Source of the DNA: Bacteroides sp. UBA1317
Lineage (GTDB): Bacteria > Bacteroidota > Bacteroidia > Bacteroidales > Bacteroidaceae
Assembly: GCA_002307035.1 (NCBI GenBank)
Contig: DBTL01000145.1
Location: 1 to 14,393, forward strand
Reading direction: 5' to 3'
DNA: 14,393 nucleotides
The number at the start of each line of letters is the position of its first letter. Within the stretch, counting starts at the first letter, position 1. Shown here piece after piece: positions 7,077 through 14,393 of this stretch. Both the position numbers and the translations under genes were made by a program. Under the pieces are notes generated by a model. The model did not search any database, was not told the DNA's origin, and saw only the letters and a list, made by a program, of their open reading frames with translations.

Positions 7077-7511
7077 ATGGAAAATAATGAATCTTTGGAT
7101 AAGTTGGCGAAGAGGAATATAAAGCCGACTTCCATAAGGATACTGATCTTAAAAACGATGATGCAGTCAGAGCGAGCAGTTTCTCTGCTCGACCTGGAGA
7201 ACCTATTGGATACTGTAGACAAATCAACGATCTTTCGCACCATTACCCTCTTCCTTTCCCATCGTCTTATACACAGTATAGATGATGGTACGGGATCATT
7301 AAAGTATGCGGTTTGCGGCAATGCTTGTACTTGTGCCGTGGAAGACTTACATTCTCATTTTTGTTGCGAGAGTTGCCATAAGACGTTTTGCCTTGAAAAT
7401 ATTCATATTCCTATAGTGGAACTACCTAAAGGATTTACCTTGCAAAGCATCAATTATGTTTTAAAAGGACTTTGTGTTGATTGTTCTGCTAAATTAGAAC
7501 ATCTAACTTGA
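7077..7511 (+). CDS. Fur-family metalloregulator
   Basis: This 144-residue Fur-family protein has an N-terminal winged helix (about 10-75), including DKSTIFRTITLFLSHRLI, where the family has its recognition helix (ST-x-x-R-T). The C-terminal dimerisation part starts with His92-Ser-His94 and has two CxxC pairs, Cys97/Cys100 and Cys133/Cys136, forming the structural zinc site. Extra cysteines at 80, 84, 86 and 105 add to an unusually Cys-rich middle section. The gene is 6 nt after the P1B-ATPase and shares its promoter, which carries a symmetric TGCAAC/GTTGCA site. Context suggests a zinc or other divalent-metal sensor that controls efflux, acting perhaps in a Zur-like way; Fur (iron) and PerR cannot be excluded. 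An efficient terminator-like hairpin follows. Confidence 0.88.
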   Translation: MENNESLDKLAKRNIKPTSIRILILKTMMQSERAVSLLDLENLLDTVDKSTIFRTITLFLSHRLIHSIDDGTGSLKYAVCGNACTCAVEDLHSHFCCESCHKTFCLENIHIPIVELPKGFTLQSINYVLKGLCVDCSAKLEHLT

Positions 7512-7517
7512 AATGAG

Positions 7518-7560
7518 ACCGGCATCTATCCCCTTCAGGATGAATGCCGGTGCTATTTTT
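7518..7560 (+). terminator. Rho-independent terminator after the Fur-family gene
   Basis: ACCGGCAT (7518-7525) pairs with ATGCCGGT (7544-7551), with a further inner stem ATCC/GGAT (7528-7531 with 7538-7541). The T-rich tail GCTATTTTT follows. It lies 7 nt past the stop codon. On the opposite strand it may also help end the converging thioredoxin transcript, though the U-run there is weaker. Confidence 0.85.
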
Positions 7561-7611
7561 CTTGAAATTGATGAGAGATAAATGGGGTTTATTGGGTTTA
7601 ACGGTGATTCT

Positions 7612-8085
7612 TTATTCGGTTCTCAGTAAGAATTCATCAATCGCTTTCTTATACTTCGCTTTGTCTGTTGCTCCGCGAAAGAATTGCGGTTCTCCTTTTA
7701 TCGGAATATAGACTACTAGTGGAATGCTTGTTGCCTGGAAGAAAGAAGCAAGTTCTTTTTCTTTATCTACATTAACTTTGTATATCACTATTTTGCCGGC
7801 ATACTCTTTGGCCAGACTTTTCATGATGGGGGCAATGGCACGACAAGGGGGACACCAATCAGCGTATAAGTCGATGATGGCGGGTTTATTGCCAATGTAT
7901 TTCCATTCGGGTGATTTTTCAAAGTCGAACACTTCGCTTATGAATAGGGCTTTGTTCATAGCAACGACTTCACCATCTTGAGAATCTTTTTTGTTTTCTT
8001 TTTCCCGATCTTTCTCTTGATGTTCTGCCGCGAAAGAGAAGCCTGCTACCATGGCAATAATAAATGTAATAAACGATCTTTTCAT
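7612..8085 (-). CDS. Exported thioredoxin-like thiol-disulfide oxidoreductase
   Basis: This is a thioredoxin-fold protein of about 157 residues with a signal peptide, so it should act in the periplasm. The chosen start (MKRSF, 8085) gives a clean n-region and a hydrophobic core, with cleavage probably after GFSFA. An in-frame ATG at 8106 would overlap the upstream gene and adds a poor N-terminus. A highly charged Lys/Glu/Asp linker (about 20-38) precedes the domain. The active site is WCPPC (77-81), and the cis-Pro is in TSIPL (Pro122). The WCPPC centre differs from the neighbour's WCGPC and is common in periplasmic thioredoxins. It begins 4 nt after the cytoplasmic thioredoxin stop, so the two are co-transcribed. 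Role: reduction or repair of disulfides outside the cytoplasm, or oxidative-stress defence; its electron donor is not visible here. Confidence 0.87.
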   Translation of the reverse strand: MKRSFITFIIAMVAGFSFAAEHQEKDREKENKKDSQDGEVVAMNKALFISEVFDFEKSPEWKYIGNKPAIIDLYADWCPPCRAIAPIMKSLAKEYAGKIVIYKVNVDKEKELASFFQATSIPLVVYIPIKGEPQFFRGATDKAKYKKAIDEFLLRTE

Positions 8086-8089
8086 TTTT

Positions 8090-8386
8090 TTAAATATATT
8101 GTTCAATAACTTCTTTTAGTTCTTTGCCCTGAATAATGCCTGAATGTCTCCATAGAGATTCTCCATTCTTAAACAGAATGAAAGTTGGTACGGATTGAAT
8201 TCGGTATTTATCAGCTAACTCTTCAAACTTATCCACATCTATTTTTATGATGCGTGCTTTCTCTCCTAATTGCCCTTTAACTTCCTCAAGAACAGGCTTC
8301 ATCGTCTTACAAGGGCCACACCATTCAGCAAAGAAATCTACCAGAACAGGGCTTTTTGATTTTATTAATGCTTCAAACTTTTCCAT
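8090..8386 (-). CDS. trxA: Cytoplasmic thioredoxin
   Basis: This 98-residue protein is a classical single-domain thioredoxin without a signal peptide. The active site is AEWCGPCK with Cys23 and Cys26, and the cis-Pro is in SVPTFILFKNG (Pro67). The length is slightly below the usual 105-110 because the N-terminal extension is short. It is expected to reduce protein disulfides in the cytoplasm with electrons from thioredoxin reductase, which is not in the window. It is the first gene of a two-gene unit with the exported thioredoxin. I found no convincing TAnnTTTG promoter in the 169 nt upstream (8387-8555), which is shared with the divergent phosphoesterase gene. Confidence 0.92.
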   Translation of the reverse strand: MEKFEALIKSKSPVLVDFFAEWCGPCKTMKPVLEEVKGQLGEKARIIKIDVDKFEELADKYRIQSVPTFILFKNGESLWRHSGIIQGKELKEVIEQYI

Positions 8387-8555
8387 CTTATTTATTGTTT
8401 TAATAATTTGACCAACCCTTTTGGGGTGCTAACGAAATATCTTGTTTTGAAATAAAAACGTTCAATTTGAAGTATTGTTCACAGGAAAGTAATGGAATAG
8501 TCATCATCTTGTAATCTTAAAATGTGATTTTTGCATAACAATAATAAAAAAGATT

Positions 8556-9368
8556 ATGCATTTACGCACGTATTATCCTACTGTGGTTCTTTCGGACATA
8601 CATCTGGGGTCGCCACATTCAAAAACCGAAGAAGTAAGTAGCTTCTTAAAATCAATAAATTGTGATCGACTGATATTGAACGGTGATATTATTGATGGCT
8701 GGCATTTGCAAAAAACAGGTTTGCACAAATGGAAACCCAAACATACTGAATTTTTCAAGGTTATTATGAAGATGATGGAGAAATTTGGTACGGAAGTGAT
8801 CTATGTGCGAGGTAATCATGATGATTTTCTGGATGCTTTGGCTCCACTGAACTTTTATAATGTGAAGATTGTAAAAGATTGCATTTACGAAAGTCATGGA
8901 AAACGTTATTATGTTACACATGGCGATATATTCGATACCGTCACTACACAAATGAAATGGCTGGCAATGCTTGGAGATACCGGATACTCTTTTCTTCTGT
9001 GGCTCAACAAGGTTTATAATGCCCGCAGAATGAAACAGGGAAAACCTTATTACTCGCTTTCGCAATCAATAAAAAACAAAGTAAAATCAGCCGTTTCTTA
9101 TATTTGCAATTATGAAACTGAATTGGTGCAGCTAGCTCGTGCCAAGAAGTGTAACGGTGTGATTTGCGGGCATATTCATCATCCTGCAAATACGTATTAT
9201 GATGGCATTCATTATCTTAACTCGGGTGACTGGGTGGAAACACTCTCTGCACTGACCGAAGATGAAGAAGGTAACTGGACGGTGCGCTATTTTGACCAAA
9301 TGCTTCTCAACAAAGTTGAGGAGGAAGAGGTGTCGCAAGAACCTTTACAAATAACGATAGCATCATGA
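8556..9368 (+). CDS. Metallophosphoesterase, UDP-2,3-diacylglucosamine diphosphatase-like
   Basis: This 270-residue calcineurin-like phosphoesterase has the full two-metal motif set: DIH (14-16), GDIID (43-47), GNHDD (86-90), THGD (121-124) and GHIHH (205-209). Motif spacing and the region between GNHD and HGD match the LpxH/YbbF-type branch that cleaves UDP-2,3-diacylglucosamine. The middle region (about 135-190) is helix-forming and amphipathic and may bind lipid or membrane. The stop overlaps the start of a glycosyltransferase by 4 nt (ATGA), so the products probably act together, perhaps on a nucleotide-activated or phosphorylated lipid. Whether it is the LpxH of lipid A synthesis or a paralogue with another substrate cannot be decided here; no other lpx gene is nearby. 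A convincing promoter was not found upstream. Confidence 0.85.
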   Translation: MHLRTYYPTVVLSDIHLGSPHSKTEEVSSFLKSINCDRLILNGDIIDGWHLQKTGLHKWKPKHTEFFKVIMKMMEKFGTEVIYVRGNHDDFLDALAPLNFYNVKIVKDCIYESHGKRYYVTHGDIFDTVTTQMKWLAMLGDTGYSFLLWLNKVYNARRMKQGKPYYSLSQSIKNKVKSAVSYICNYETELVQLARAKKCNGVICGHIHHPANTYYDGIHYLNSGDWVETLSALTEDEEGNWTVRYFDQMLLNKVEEEEVSQEPLQITIAS

Positions 9369-10489
9369 AATTCTTATTTATTGTGCAAGGAGAGGGCAGG
9401 GGACATTTTACTCAGGCCATCACGCTGGAAGATATGTTATTACGTAACGGGCACGAAGTAGTGGAAGTGCTTGTAGGTAAAAGTTCGTCGCGGACTTTGC
9501 CGGGTTTCTTTAATCGAAGTATTAAGGCTCCGGTGAAACGTTTCGTCAGTCCTAATTTCTTGCCTACGCAGGCTAATAAACGGGCTAGCATGACGAAGAG
9601 TTTGGCTTATAATGTGGCTAAGACACCGGAATATTTACGAAGTATGTATTATATTAATCGAAGAATCAAAGATACAGGGGCAGAAGTGGTTATCAACTTC
9701 TACGAACTACTAACCGGACTCACATACGCTCTTTTTCGCCCTTCTGCCCCTTATGTTTGTATCGGTCATCAATATCTGTTTCTACATAAAGAGTTTGAGT
9801 TTCCACGGAAAAGTAGCACCCAGTTGGCTATGCTTCGCTTTTTCACCCGACTGACCAGCATTGGAACGATGAAGCGCTTGGCTCTTTCGTTTCGTGAGAT
9901 GGAGGAGGATGCTGAAAATAAAGTGGCTGTAGTACCGCCATTGCTCCGTAGGGAAATTACGACTCTGCAACCTGAAAGCGGTAACTATGTGCATGGTTAC
10001 ATGGTGAATTCCGGTTTTGCTGATAGTGTGCATGACTTTCATGAATTGTATCCGGATGTGCCTATGCATTTCTTTTGGGATAAATCGGACGCCGCAGAAG
10101 TAACGAAAGTGGACGATACATTACATTTTCATCAAATTGATGATGTGAAATTCTTAACTTATATGGCTGGCTGCCGTGCTTATGCCAGCACAGCCGGATT
10201 TGAATCTATTTGTGAGGCGATGTATTTAGGAAAACCAGTATTGATGGTACCTGCACACATTGAACAAGATTGTAATGCGTATGATGCGCAAAGGGCGGGA
10301 GCAGGTATTGTCTCCGATTCCTTTAAGATAGAACCGCTACTTCGCTTCTCGGATGGATATGTGCCTAATCGCGATTTTATGTATTGGGCTCGCAGCAGTG
10401 AGCGCTTGATAGTAAATGAGTTGGAAACATTAACGAATTCTCAATCGGTAATTACATTGCCGAATTTTACTAAATACTTATCTATATGA
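9365..10489 (+). CDS. GT-B glycosyltransferase (GT28/MurG-like)
   Basis: This 374-residue protein has a two-domain GT-B layout. The N-terminus starts with a strand and the glycine loop GEGRGHFTQA (9-18), as in MurG/MGDG-synthase-like enzymes that take nucleotide sugars. The C-terminal half has STAGFESICEAMYLGKPVLM (275-294), containing the acidic residue that usually contacts the donor ribose, followed by PAHIEQDCNA (296-305). No signal peptide is seen, and basic residues in the N-domain (about 43-80) suggest membrane-surface association. Donor and acceptor are unknown; a lipid acceptor is inferred from the fold and the coupled phosphoesterase. It overlaps both neighbours by 4 nt, which points to translational coupling and fixed stoichiometry. 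Confidence 0.82.
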   Translation: MKFLFIVQGEGRGHFTQAITLEDMLLRNGHEVVEVLVGKSSSRTLPGFFNRSIKAPVKRFVSPNFLPTQANKRASMTKSLAYNVAKTPEYLRSMYYINRRIKDTGAEVVINFYELLTGLTYALFRPSAPYVCIGHQYLFLHKEFEFPRKSSTQLAMLRFFTRLTSIGTMKRLALSFREMEEDAENKVAVVPPLLRREITTLQPESGNYVHGYMVNSGFADSVHDFHELYPDVPMHFFWDKSDAAEVTKVDDTLHFHQIDDVKFLTYMAGCRAYASTAGFESICEAMYLGKPVLMVPAHIEQDCNAYDAQRAGAGIVSDSFKIEPLLRFSDGYVPNRDFMYWARSSERLIVNELETLTNSQSVITLPNFTKYLSI

Positions 10490-10668
10490 AACTGAACAGA
10501 GACGAATATGTACTTGAACGTACATCGGACGGTGGCTATTTTGCTTGGCTGTCCAACAATATGCAATGCAATGCTTATGGCGATTCACCTGAAGAAGCGA
10601 TCAGTAACTTGCAAGAACTAATGGAAGAATTGATGGATGAAATGTATCTGGTGGAGGATTTTGTTTAA
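10486..10668 (+). CDS. Small HicB-like domain protein without HicA partner
   Basis: This 60-residue protein overlaps the glycosyltransferase stop by 4 nt (ATGA). Its sequence reads like the N-terminal partial-RNase-H-like fold of HicB antitoxins: a GGYFAWL strand (17-23), a Gly-Asp-Ser-Pro turn GDSPEEAI (33-40) and a following acidic helix with Glu/Leu repeats (41-56). Full HicB proteins normally carry an extra DNA-binding region, which is missing, and no HicA toxin gene lies on either side. Thus it is more likely a solitary HicB-like adaptor or regulator than part of a toxin-antitoxin pair. The tight coupling suggests it serves the phosphoesterase/glycosyltransferase unit. Family assignment is by pattern only. 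Confidence 0.72.
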   Translation: MKLNRDEYVLERTSDGGYFAWLSNNMQCNAYGDSPEEAISNLQELMEELMDEMYLVEDFV

Positions 10669-10688
10669 TCCCCCACTCAGATAGCTAT

Positions 10689-12854
10689 TTATTTACTAAT
10701 CGTCAACTCGTTGATAATATGTGAAGCGCCGGCATACTTTTCTATAATGAATAGAGTATAACGGATGTCTACGCAAGCGGCTCGTTGCGATGAGGGGCGA
10801 AATGCGATATCGCCCGTAAGACCTTCATAGTTTCGGTCAAATCCGGTTCCTATGAGTTCACCTTTGCCGTTGAATACCGGGCTGCCGGAATTTCCTCCAG
10901 TGTTGTCGGTGTTCACGATGAAGCAGACCGGCATCTCGCCATTCTTCATGGCATAGCGGCCAAAGTCTTTGGCTTCGTAGAGTTGCTTCAATTTGGCTGG
11001 TACTACGAACTCCCAGTTTTTTGGATCTTCTTTCTCCATTACGCCTCGCAAGGTGGTGTAATAATCGTATTTCACTCCGTCTGCCGGTTGATAAGAAAGT
11101 ACTTTCCCATACGTAAGCCTGAGTGTGGAATTGGCATCAGGATAGATTGGCTGTCCTGCTTCTTGTTTCATGTCCATCATGCCTTTTACCCATACTTTGT
11201 GAGCTGCATCATAATTTTCGTTGGCTTCTTTCATAGCCAGAGTTGTCTGGTATGTTCCTTCGGCAATAGATTGTTTGAAAAGTATCATCCAGTCTTTGTT
11301 TAATGCTTTAACAGAAGGACGGCTGATAAACTTCTCGAAGTTCTCTTTTGAACCGAAGATAGAGCTTGCGAAGCATGCATCGATAAATGCATCGCTATTG
11401 CCTTTAAAATGCTTTGCTATAGCACTGAAAATGCTGATTCGTTGTTCTTCCGGGATGTAGCTTGCATAAGTTTGCAACATTTTCTTTCCTACTATCCGTT
11501 CCACTTCAGGAAAAGAAACGGATGCGAAGTACTTTTCGGCATCTTCTTTTAGTTTGGCGGTTTCTTCTTTTATTGTTGTATCATTCTTAAGTCGCAGTGC
11601 TTCGGATAGAGCTTTGGTTGAAGGTATCTGCATGAAGTCGAGTGCAGTGACCAATGCTTCGCCAATGGCTTGCTGATGATACATCGCATCACGGCGATGG
11701 GCTACGATGGAGCGTATTTCATCGAAAGCTTTTTGATACGAATCATCTCCCTTCTTTTGTCCGCGGGCTAGGAGCTGCTCTTGTTGTGCACGTTTCGTAT
11801 CGAGTACTTTCAGACGAACAAGTCCTTCGTTCATGCCAATGGCATTTTTCCAGTAATTGGCAGAGGAAGCATATTTGCTGGCATAGTGAATGCGCACAGC
11901 CGGATCTTTCTGCATCTGTTCCATGAGGGCTTCCTGTCGAACCTGGCGGACATGATGACGCATGAAATTAGTCGTTTGCATGCGCTCTTCCACTTCATCG
12001 GAGATCATATAGCGCCAGTTGCGTCCCGGAAATCCCATGACGAAAGTAAAATCGCCTTCTTGTACGCCTGCCAGACTGATGGTGAGATGCTTTTTTACTT
12101 GCAATGGCACGTTCTCTTTTGAGTATGCTGCCGGCTTACCATTTTTATCTGCATAGATACGGAACAGAGAGAAATCTCCTGTGTGACGCGGCCACATCCA
12201 ATTGTCTGTATCAGCACCAAACTTACCTACAGACGAAGGAGGGGCGCCTACCATACGGATGTCACTATAGATGGTTTTAATAAACAGATAATACTTGTTG
12301 CCTCCATAAAAAACTTTCAGTTCAAGTTTGGTGGCAGGAGTAACTTCAATCTTTTGCTCTTTAGCAAAACGATCGGCTACTTTTTCCAGATATTTGGGCG
12401 ACAAGTAGTTTGTTCCGTTGGGATCATCGTCTTTCTTGAGTTGCTCGTTGACGTAAGTCGTTACATCAAGAATCTTATCAATGAAAGTTACAGTCAGGTC
12501 TTTGCAAGGCAATTCTTCGCTACGGTTCATTGCCCAAAATCCGTTGGTCAGGTAATCGTGTTCCACGCTACTCTGTTGCTGTATGGCTCCGTAGCCGCAA
12601 TGGTGGTTGGTGAGAACAAGGCCCTCAGCCGAAATAACTTCGGCTGTGCACCCTCCACCAAAGTGAACCACGGCATCTTTTAGTGAGATGCCGTCTGGAT
12701 TATATACCTGATCAATAGGAATTTCCAGTCCTAACTCCATCATCGCTGCCGCATTTTGCTGCTTCAGATCGGTCAGCATCCACATGCCTTCGTCGGCTAC
12801 GGCCTGAAACAATGCGGTAAAAGAGAGGGCTAGGGTGAATAGAATCTTCTTCAT
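10689..12854 (-). CDS. S46 dipeptidyl-peptidase, DPP11-like (Asp/Glu-specific)
   Basis: This is a periplasmic serine exopeptidase of about 721 residues, removing dipeptides from peptide N-termini. The chosen start (MKKILF, 12854) gives a standard signal peptide ending about FQAVA; in-frame ATGs at 12857 and 12872 are alternatives. The catalytic His is in TNHHCGYG (second His, residue 85), Asp227 is in HTGDFSLFR, and Ser656 is in GGNSGSPV. Eighteen residues after that Ser is Arg674 (FDRNYE). In the S46 family Arg at this site marks DPP11, which prefers acidic P1 residues, whereas Gly marks DPP7. His and Asp positions equal those of the Porphyromonas DPP11 triad, and Ser/Arg are shifted by one. 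The helical domain lies between about 270 and 570. It follows a second S46 gene by about 21 nt. Confidence 0.93.
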   Translation of the reverse strand: MKKILFTLALSFTALFQAVADEGMWMLTDLKQQNAAAMMELGLEIPIDQVYNPDGISLKDAVVHFGGGCTAEVISAEGLVLTNHHCGYGAIQQQSSVEHDYLTNGFWAMNRSEELPCKDLTVTFIDKILDVTTYVNEQLKKDDDPNGTNYLSPKYLEKVADRFAKEQKIEVTPATKLELKVFYGGNKYYLFIKTIYSDIRMVGAPPSSVGKFGADTDNWMWPRHTGDFSLFRIYADKNGKPAAYSKENVPLQVKKHLTISLAGVQEGDFTFVMGFPGRNWRYMISDEVEERMQTTNFMRHHVRQVRQEALMEQMQKDPAVRIHYASKYASSANYWKNAIGMNEGLVRLKVLDTKRAQQEQLLARGQKKGDDSYQKAFDEIRSIVAHRRDAMYHQQAIGEALVTALDFMQIPSTKALSEALRLKNDTTIKEETAKLKEDAEKYFASVSFPEVERIVGKKMLQTYASYIPEEQRISIFSAIAKHFKGNSDAFIDACFASSIFGSKENFEKFISRPSVKALNKDWMILFKQSIAEGTYQTTLAMKEANENYDAAHKVWVKGMMDMKQEAGQPIYPDANSTLRLTYGKVLSYQPADGVKYDYYTTLRGVMEKEDPKNWEFVVPAKLKQLYEAKDFGRYAMKNGEMPVCFIVNTDNTGGNSGSPVFNGKGELIGTGFDRNYEGLTGDIAFRPSSQRAACVDIRYTLFIIEKYAGASHIINELTISK

Positions 12855-12875
12855 CATAGGAATCTGTCTCACGTT

Positions 12876-14393
12876 TTATTCTACAATTGTCATTTCATTA
12901 ATCAAATGTCCGCAATTACCCAATTTGTCGAGAATGAAAAGCACGTAGCGGATGTCCAGATTGATGCAACGTTGCAATTCATTATTGAAGTTAATGTCAC
13001 CGCTTAGTGATTCCCAGTTACCATCGAAGGCACAACCAATCAATTCACCATTTTCATTCATAACAGGGCTACCTGAGTTACCACCTGTGATGTCGTTGGT
13101 GGTAAGGAAGCATACGGGCATTTCACCGTTAGGCAATGCATAGCGTCCGAAGTCTTTTTTCTCAATCAATTCTTTCAATTTCGCGGGTACTACAAATTCA
13201 CGGTCTTCAGGATTTTCTTTTTCGAGAATACCGTTTGTGGTCGTATAATACTTGTAGTGAACAGCATCTCTGGGACTGTAAGCCTTCACGTTACCATAAG
13301 TCAGACGGATAGTGAAGTTGGCATCCGGATAAGAAGGCACAGGAGCTTTCATTTCACCGAGTCCACGCACATACGTCTTGTGTACCAAGTCGAGTTCGTC
13401 TGCCATAGGAGCAAGTTCTTTATTCAACTCCAGATACTTATTGTAGGCTGAGCGGTAGTAACGGTTGCAAAGATCAGCATCCAATGCTTTTTCGGTAGGT
13501 TTTTTCAAGAATTCCTCCAAGTTTTGTTCGTTGGCCATGATGGAGTTATTATACATATCATCAACAAACCTGGCATAATCTCCTTTATATTCTTTTTCGA
13601 TGAGGAGGTAGATATCCGGACGTTGTTCGGCAGGAATCATTTCAGCATAGAGTGGGAATAATGCTTTGGCTACTTTGCGATCTACTTCGTGATCATAATC
13701 TTTGTTGTGGATGCGTTCGTACATCTTTTTGAAGTCTCCTTTTAAAGAGTCTATTTTCGCTGTATTCTTTTTTGCGATGGCTTCTTTCATGCTATCGAAC
13801 ATGGTGTGATTTATTCCAAATTCGATGCCGTTTAAGAATGCTTCGATAAGGCAGGTACGTTGGTATTTTAACGGAGATGTTTTTGCTACAGCTTCATCAA
13901 TTTCTTTCACAGCTTTAGCGTAATCTTCGTTGTTTTGCTCTTTAGCAAATGCGGCAAACTTGCTTTCCTGATCAGCTTTAGCTCCTAACACATCATTGTC
14001 TATGATGGCTTTGTTCATACCGATAGAGTTCTTCCAATAATTAGATGAACCGGCATATTTGCTGGCATATTGGATGCGCACTTTGTCGCTGGCGTTCATT
14101 TCTTTGATCAACACGTCTTGACGAACACCCCGTATGCGAATGCGTGGAGAGTTGGTAGCGTCCATACGTTCTTTTACCTCAGATACGGTAAGGTAACGGC
14201 TTGTGCTCCCCGGAAAGCCCATGATCATGGCATAATCACCTTCTTTCAAGCCCTTGATGTTGATAGGCAGGTGTTTTTTTGTCTTTAAGGGAATATTCTC
14301 GGGACTGTAATCAGCAGGCTCACCGTTTGCATCGGCGTAAATGCGGAACATAGAGAAGTCACCTGTATGACGTGGCCACATCCAGTTGTCGGT
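12876..14393 (-). CDS. S46 dipeptidyl-peptidase, DPP7-like, 5' end beyond window
   Basis: The reading frame is open to the right edge, so the ATG at 14379-14381 is internal and the true start lies outside. About 505 C-terminal residues are present, roughly 70 percent of the family's usual 710-720. The segment TDNWMWPRHTGDFSMFR gives the catalytic Asp and GGNSGSPV the catalytic Ser (codon near 13076). The catalytic His should lie in the missing part. The residue 18 after the Ser is Gly (FDGNWE, codon 13020-13022), the DPP7 hallmark linked with hydrophobic or broad P1 preference. The protein is clearly homologous along its length to the downstream DPP11-like gene, with matching segments such as YASKYAGSSNYWKNSIGMN. 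The two probably form one operon. Localisation should be periplasmic, but the signal peptide is not visible. Confidence 0.92.
   Translation of the reverse strand, partial: TDNWMWPRHTGDFSMFRIYADANGEPADYSPENIPLKTKKHLPINIKGLKEGDYAMIMGFPGSTSRYLTVSEVKERMDATNSPRIRIRGVRQDVLIKEMNASDKVRIQYASKYAGSSNYWKNSIGMNKAIIDNDVLGAKADQESKFAAFAKEQNNEDYAKAVKEIDEAVAKTSPLKYQRTCLIEAFLNGIEFGINHTMFDSMKEAIAKKNTAKIDSLKGDFKKMYERIHNKDYDHEVDRKVAKALFPLYAEMIPAEQRPDIYLLIEKEYKGDYARFVDDMYNNSIMANEQNLEEFLKKPTEKALDADLCNRYYRSAYNKYLELNKELAPMADELDLVHKTYVRGLGEMKAPVPSYPDANFTIRLTYGNVKAYSPRDAVHYKYYTTTNGILEKENPEDREFVVPAKLKELIEKKDFGRYALPNGEMPVCFLTTNDITGGNSGSPVMNENGELIGCAFDGNWESLSGDINFNNELQRCINLDIRYVLFILDKLGNCGHLINEMTIVE

Noticed and set aside
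6857..7321. Minus-strand open frame of about 154 codons across the ATPase-Fur junction
   Set aside because: It runs antisense to two well-supported genes and its translation has no family features.
8387..8555. Promoters for the divergent thioredoxin and phosphoesterase genes
   Set aside because: Only degenerate matches were seen (for example a TTTTTGC near 8528-8534) without correct -33 spacing, so no promoter is annotated.
10486..10668. HicAB toxin-antitoxin module
   Set aside because: No HicA-like gene is present upstream or downstream, and the antitoxin lacks a DNA-binding domain.
10669..10688. Terminator between the converging HicB-like and DPP11-like genes
   Set aside because: The 20-nt gap holds only an 8-bp ATAGCTAT palindrome with no GC-rich stem, which is too weak to call.
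11654..12683. Several long open frames on the plus strand opposite the S46 gene
   Set aside because: They lie antisense to a clearly coding, motif-rich gene and show no recognisable domain or start context, so they are frame shadows.
12964..12975. Perfect 12-bp palindrome TGCAACGTTGCA resembling the proposed Fur-family operator
   Set aside because: It lies inside the DPP7-like coding region, encodes conserved residues (LQRCIN) and lacks the 3-nt spacer of the promoter dyad. Most likely it is coincidence.
12876..14381. Complete 501-residue S46-type protein starting at the ATG at 14381
   Set aside because: The frame continues upstream to the window edge with conserved residues TDNW, and the family needs an N-terminal part with the catalytic His. 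It is a cut gene, not a truncated one.

Overview
This window looks like chromosomal DNA of a Bacteroidales bacterium, most likely Bacteroides or a close relative. Upstream regions carry the Bacteroidetes promoter form (TTG-like -33 box, about 19-20 nt, TAnnTTTG -7 box). The gene content also fits: a LytTR two-component system with a LytS/YehU-type kinase, a lipoprotein with an acidic surface-export-like stretch after the lipid Cys, and paired S46 dipeptidyl-peptidases. There is no rRNA, tRNA, CRISPR array, transposase or phage gene.

Layout. (1) Positions 5-82 hold a strong nested palindrome. (2) 225-3536, minus strand: one apparent operon in the order membrane histidine kinase, Spy/CpxP-like periplasmic protein, LytTR response regulator, alpha/beta-hydrolase lipoprotein. 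(3) 3761-5001: a divergent pair of an NAD(P)-binding oxidoreductase (minus) and a HxlR-type regulator with an N-terminal Cys (plus), with two good promoters and operator-like dyads between them. (4) 5124-7511, plus: a Zn/Cd-class P1B-ATPase without an HMA domain, then a Fur-family regulator 6 nt downstream. A TGCAAC-TTT-GTTGCA dyad lies in the promoter. (5) 7612-8386, minus: a cytoplasmic thioredoxin followed by an exported thioredoxin-like protein. (6) 8556-10668, plus: a metallophosphoesterase of the UDP-diacylglucosamine hydrolase type, a GT-B glycosyltransferase and a 60-residue HicB-like protein, each pair joined by a 4-nt ATGA overlap. (7) 10689-14393, minus: two tandem S46 dipeptidyl-peptidases. 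The upstream one is cut by the window edge. The specificity-determining residue reads Gly in the upstream copy (DPP7-like) and Arg in the downstream copy (DPP11-like).

Most of the window concerns the cell envelope and stress: envelope sensing, redox/electrophile response, metal efflux, thiol-disulfide chemistry, lipid or glycan modification and periplasmic peptide digestion. The least familiar arrangements are the Spy-like gene inside a LytTR two-component operon and the phosphoesterase-glycosyltransferase-HicB-like trio. Nothing here amounts to an obvious new defence or mobile system.
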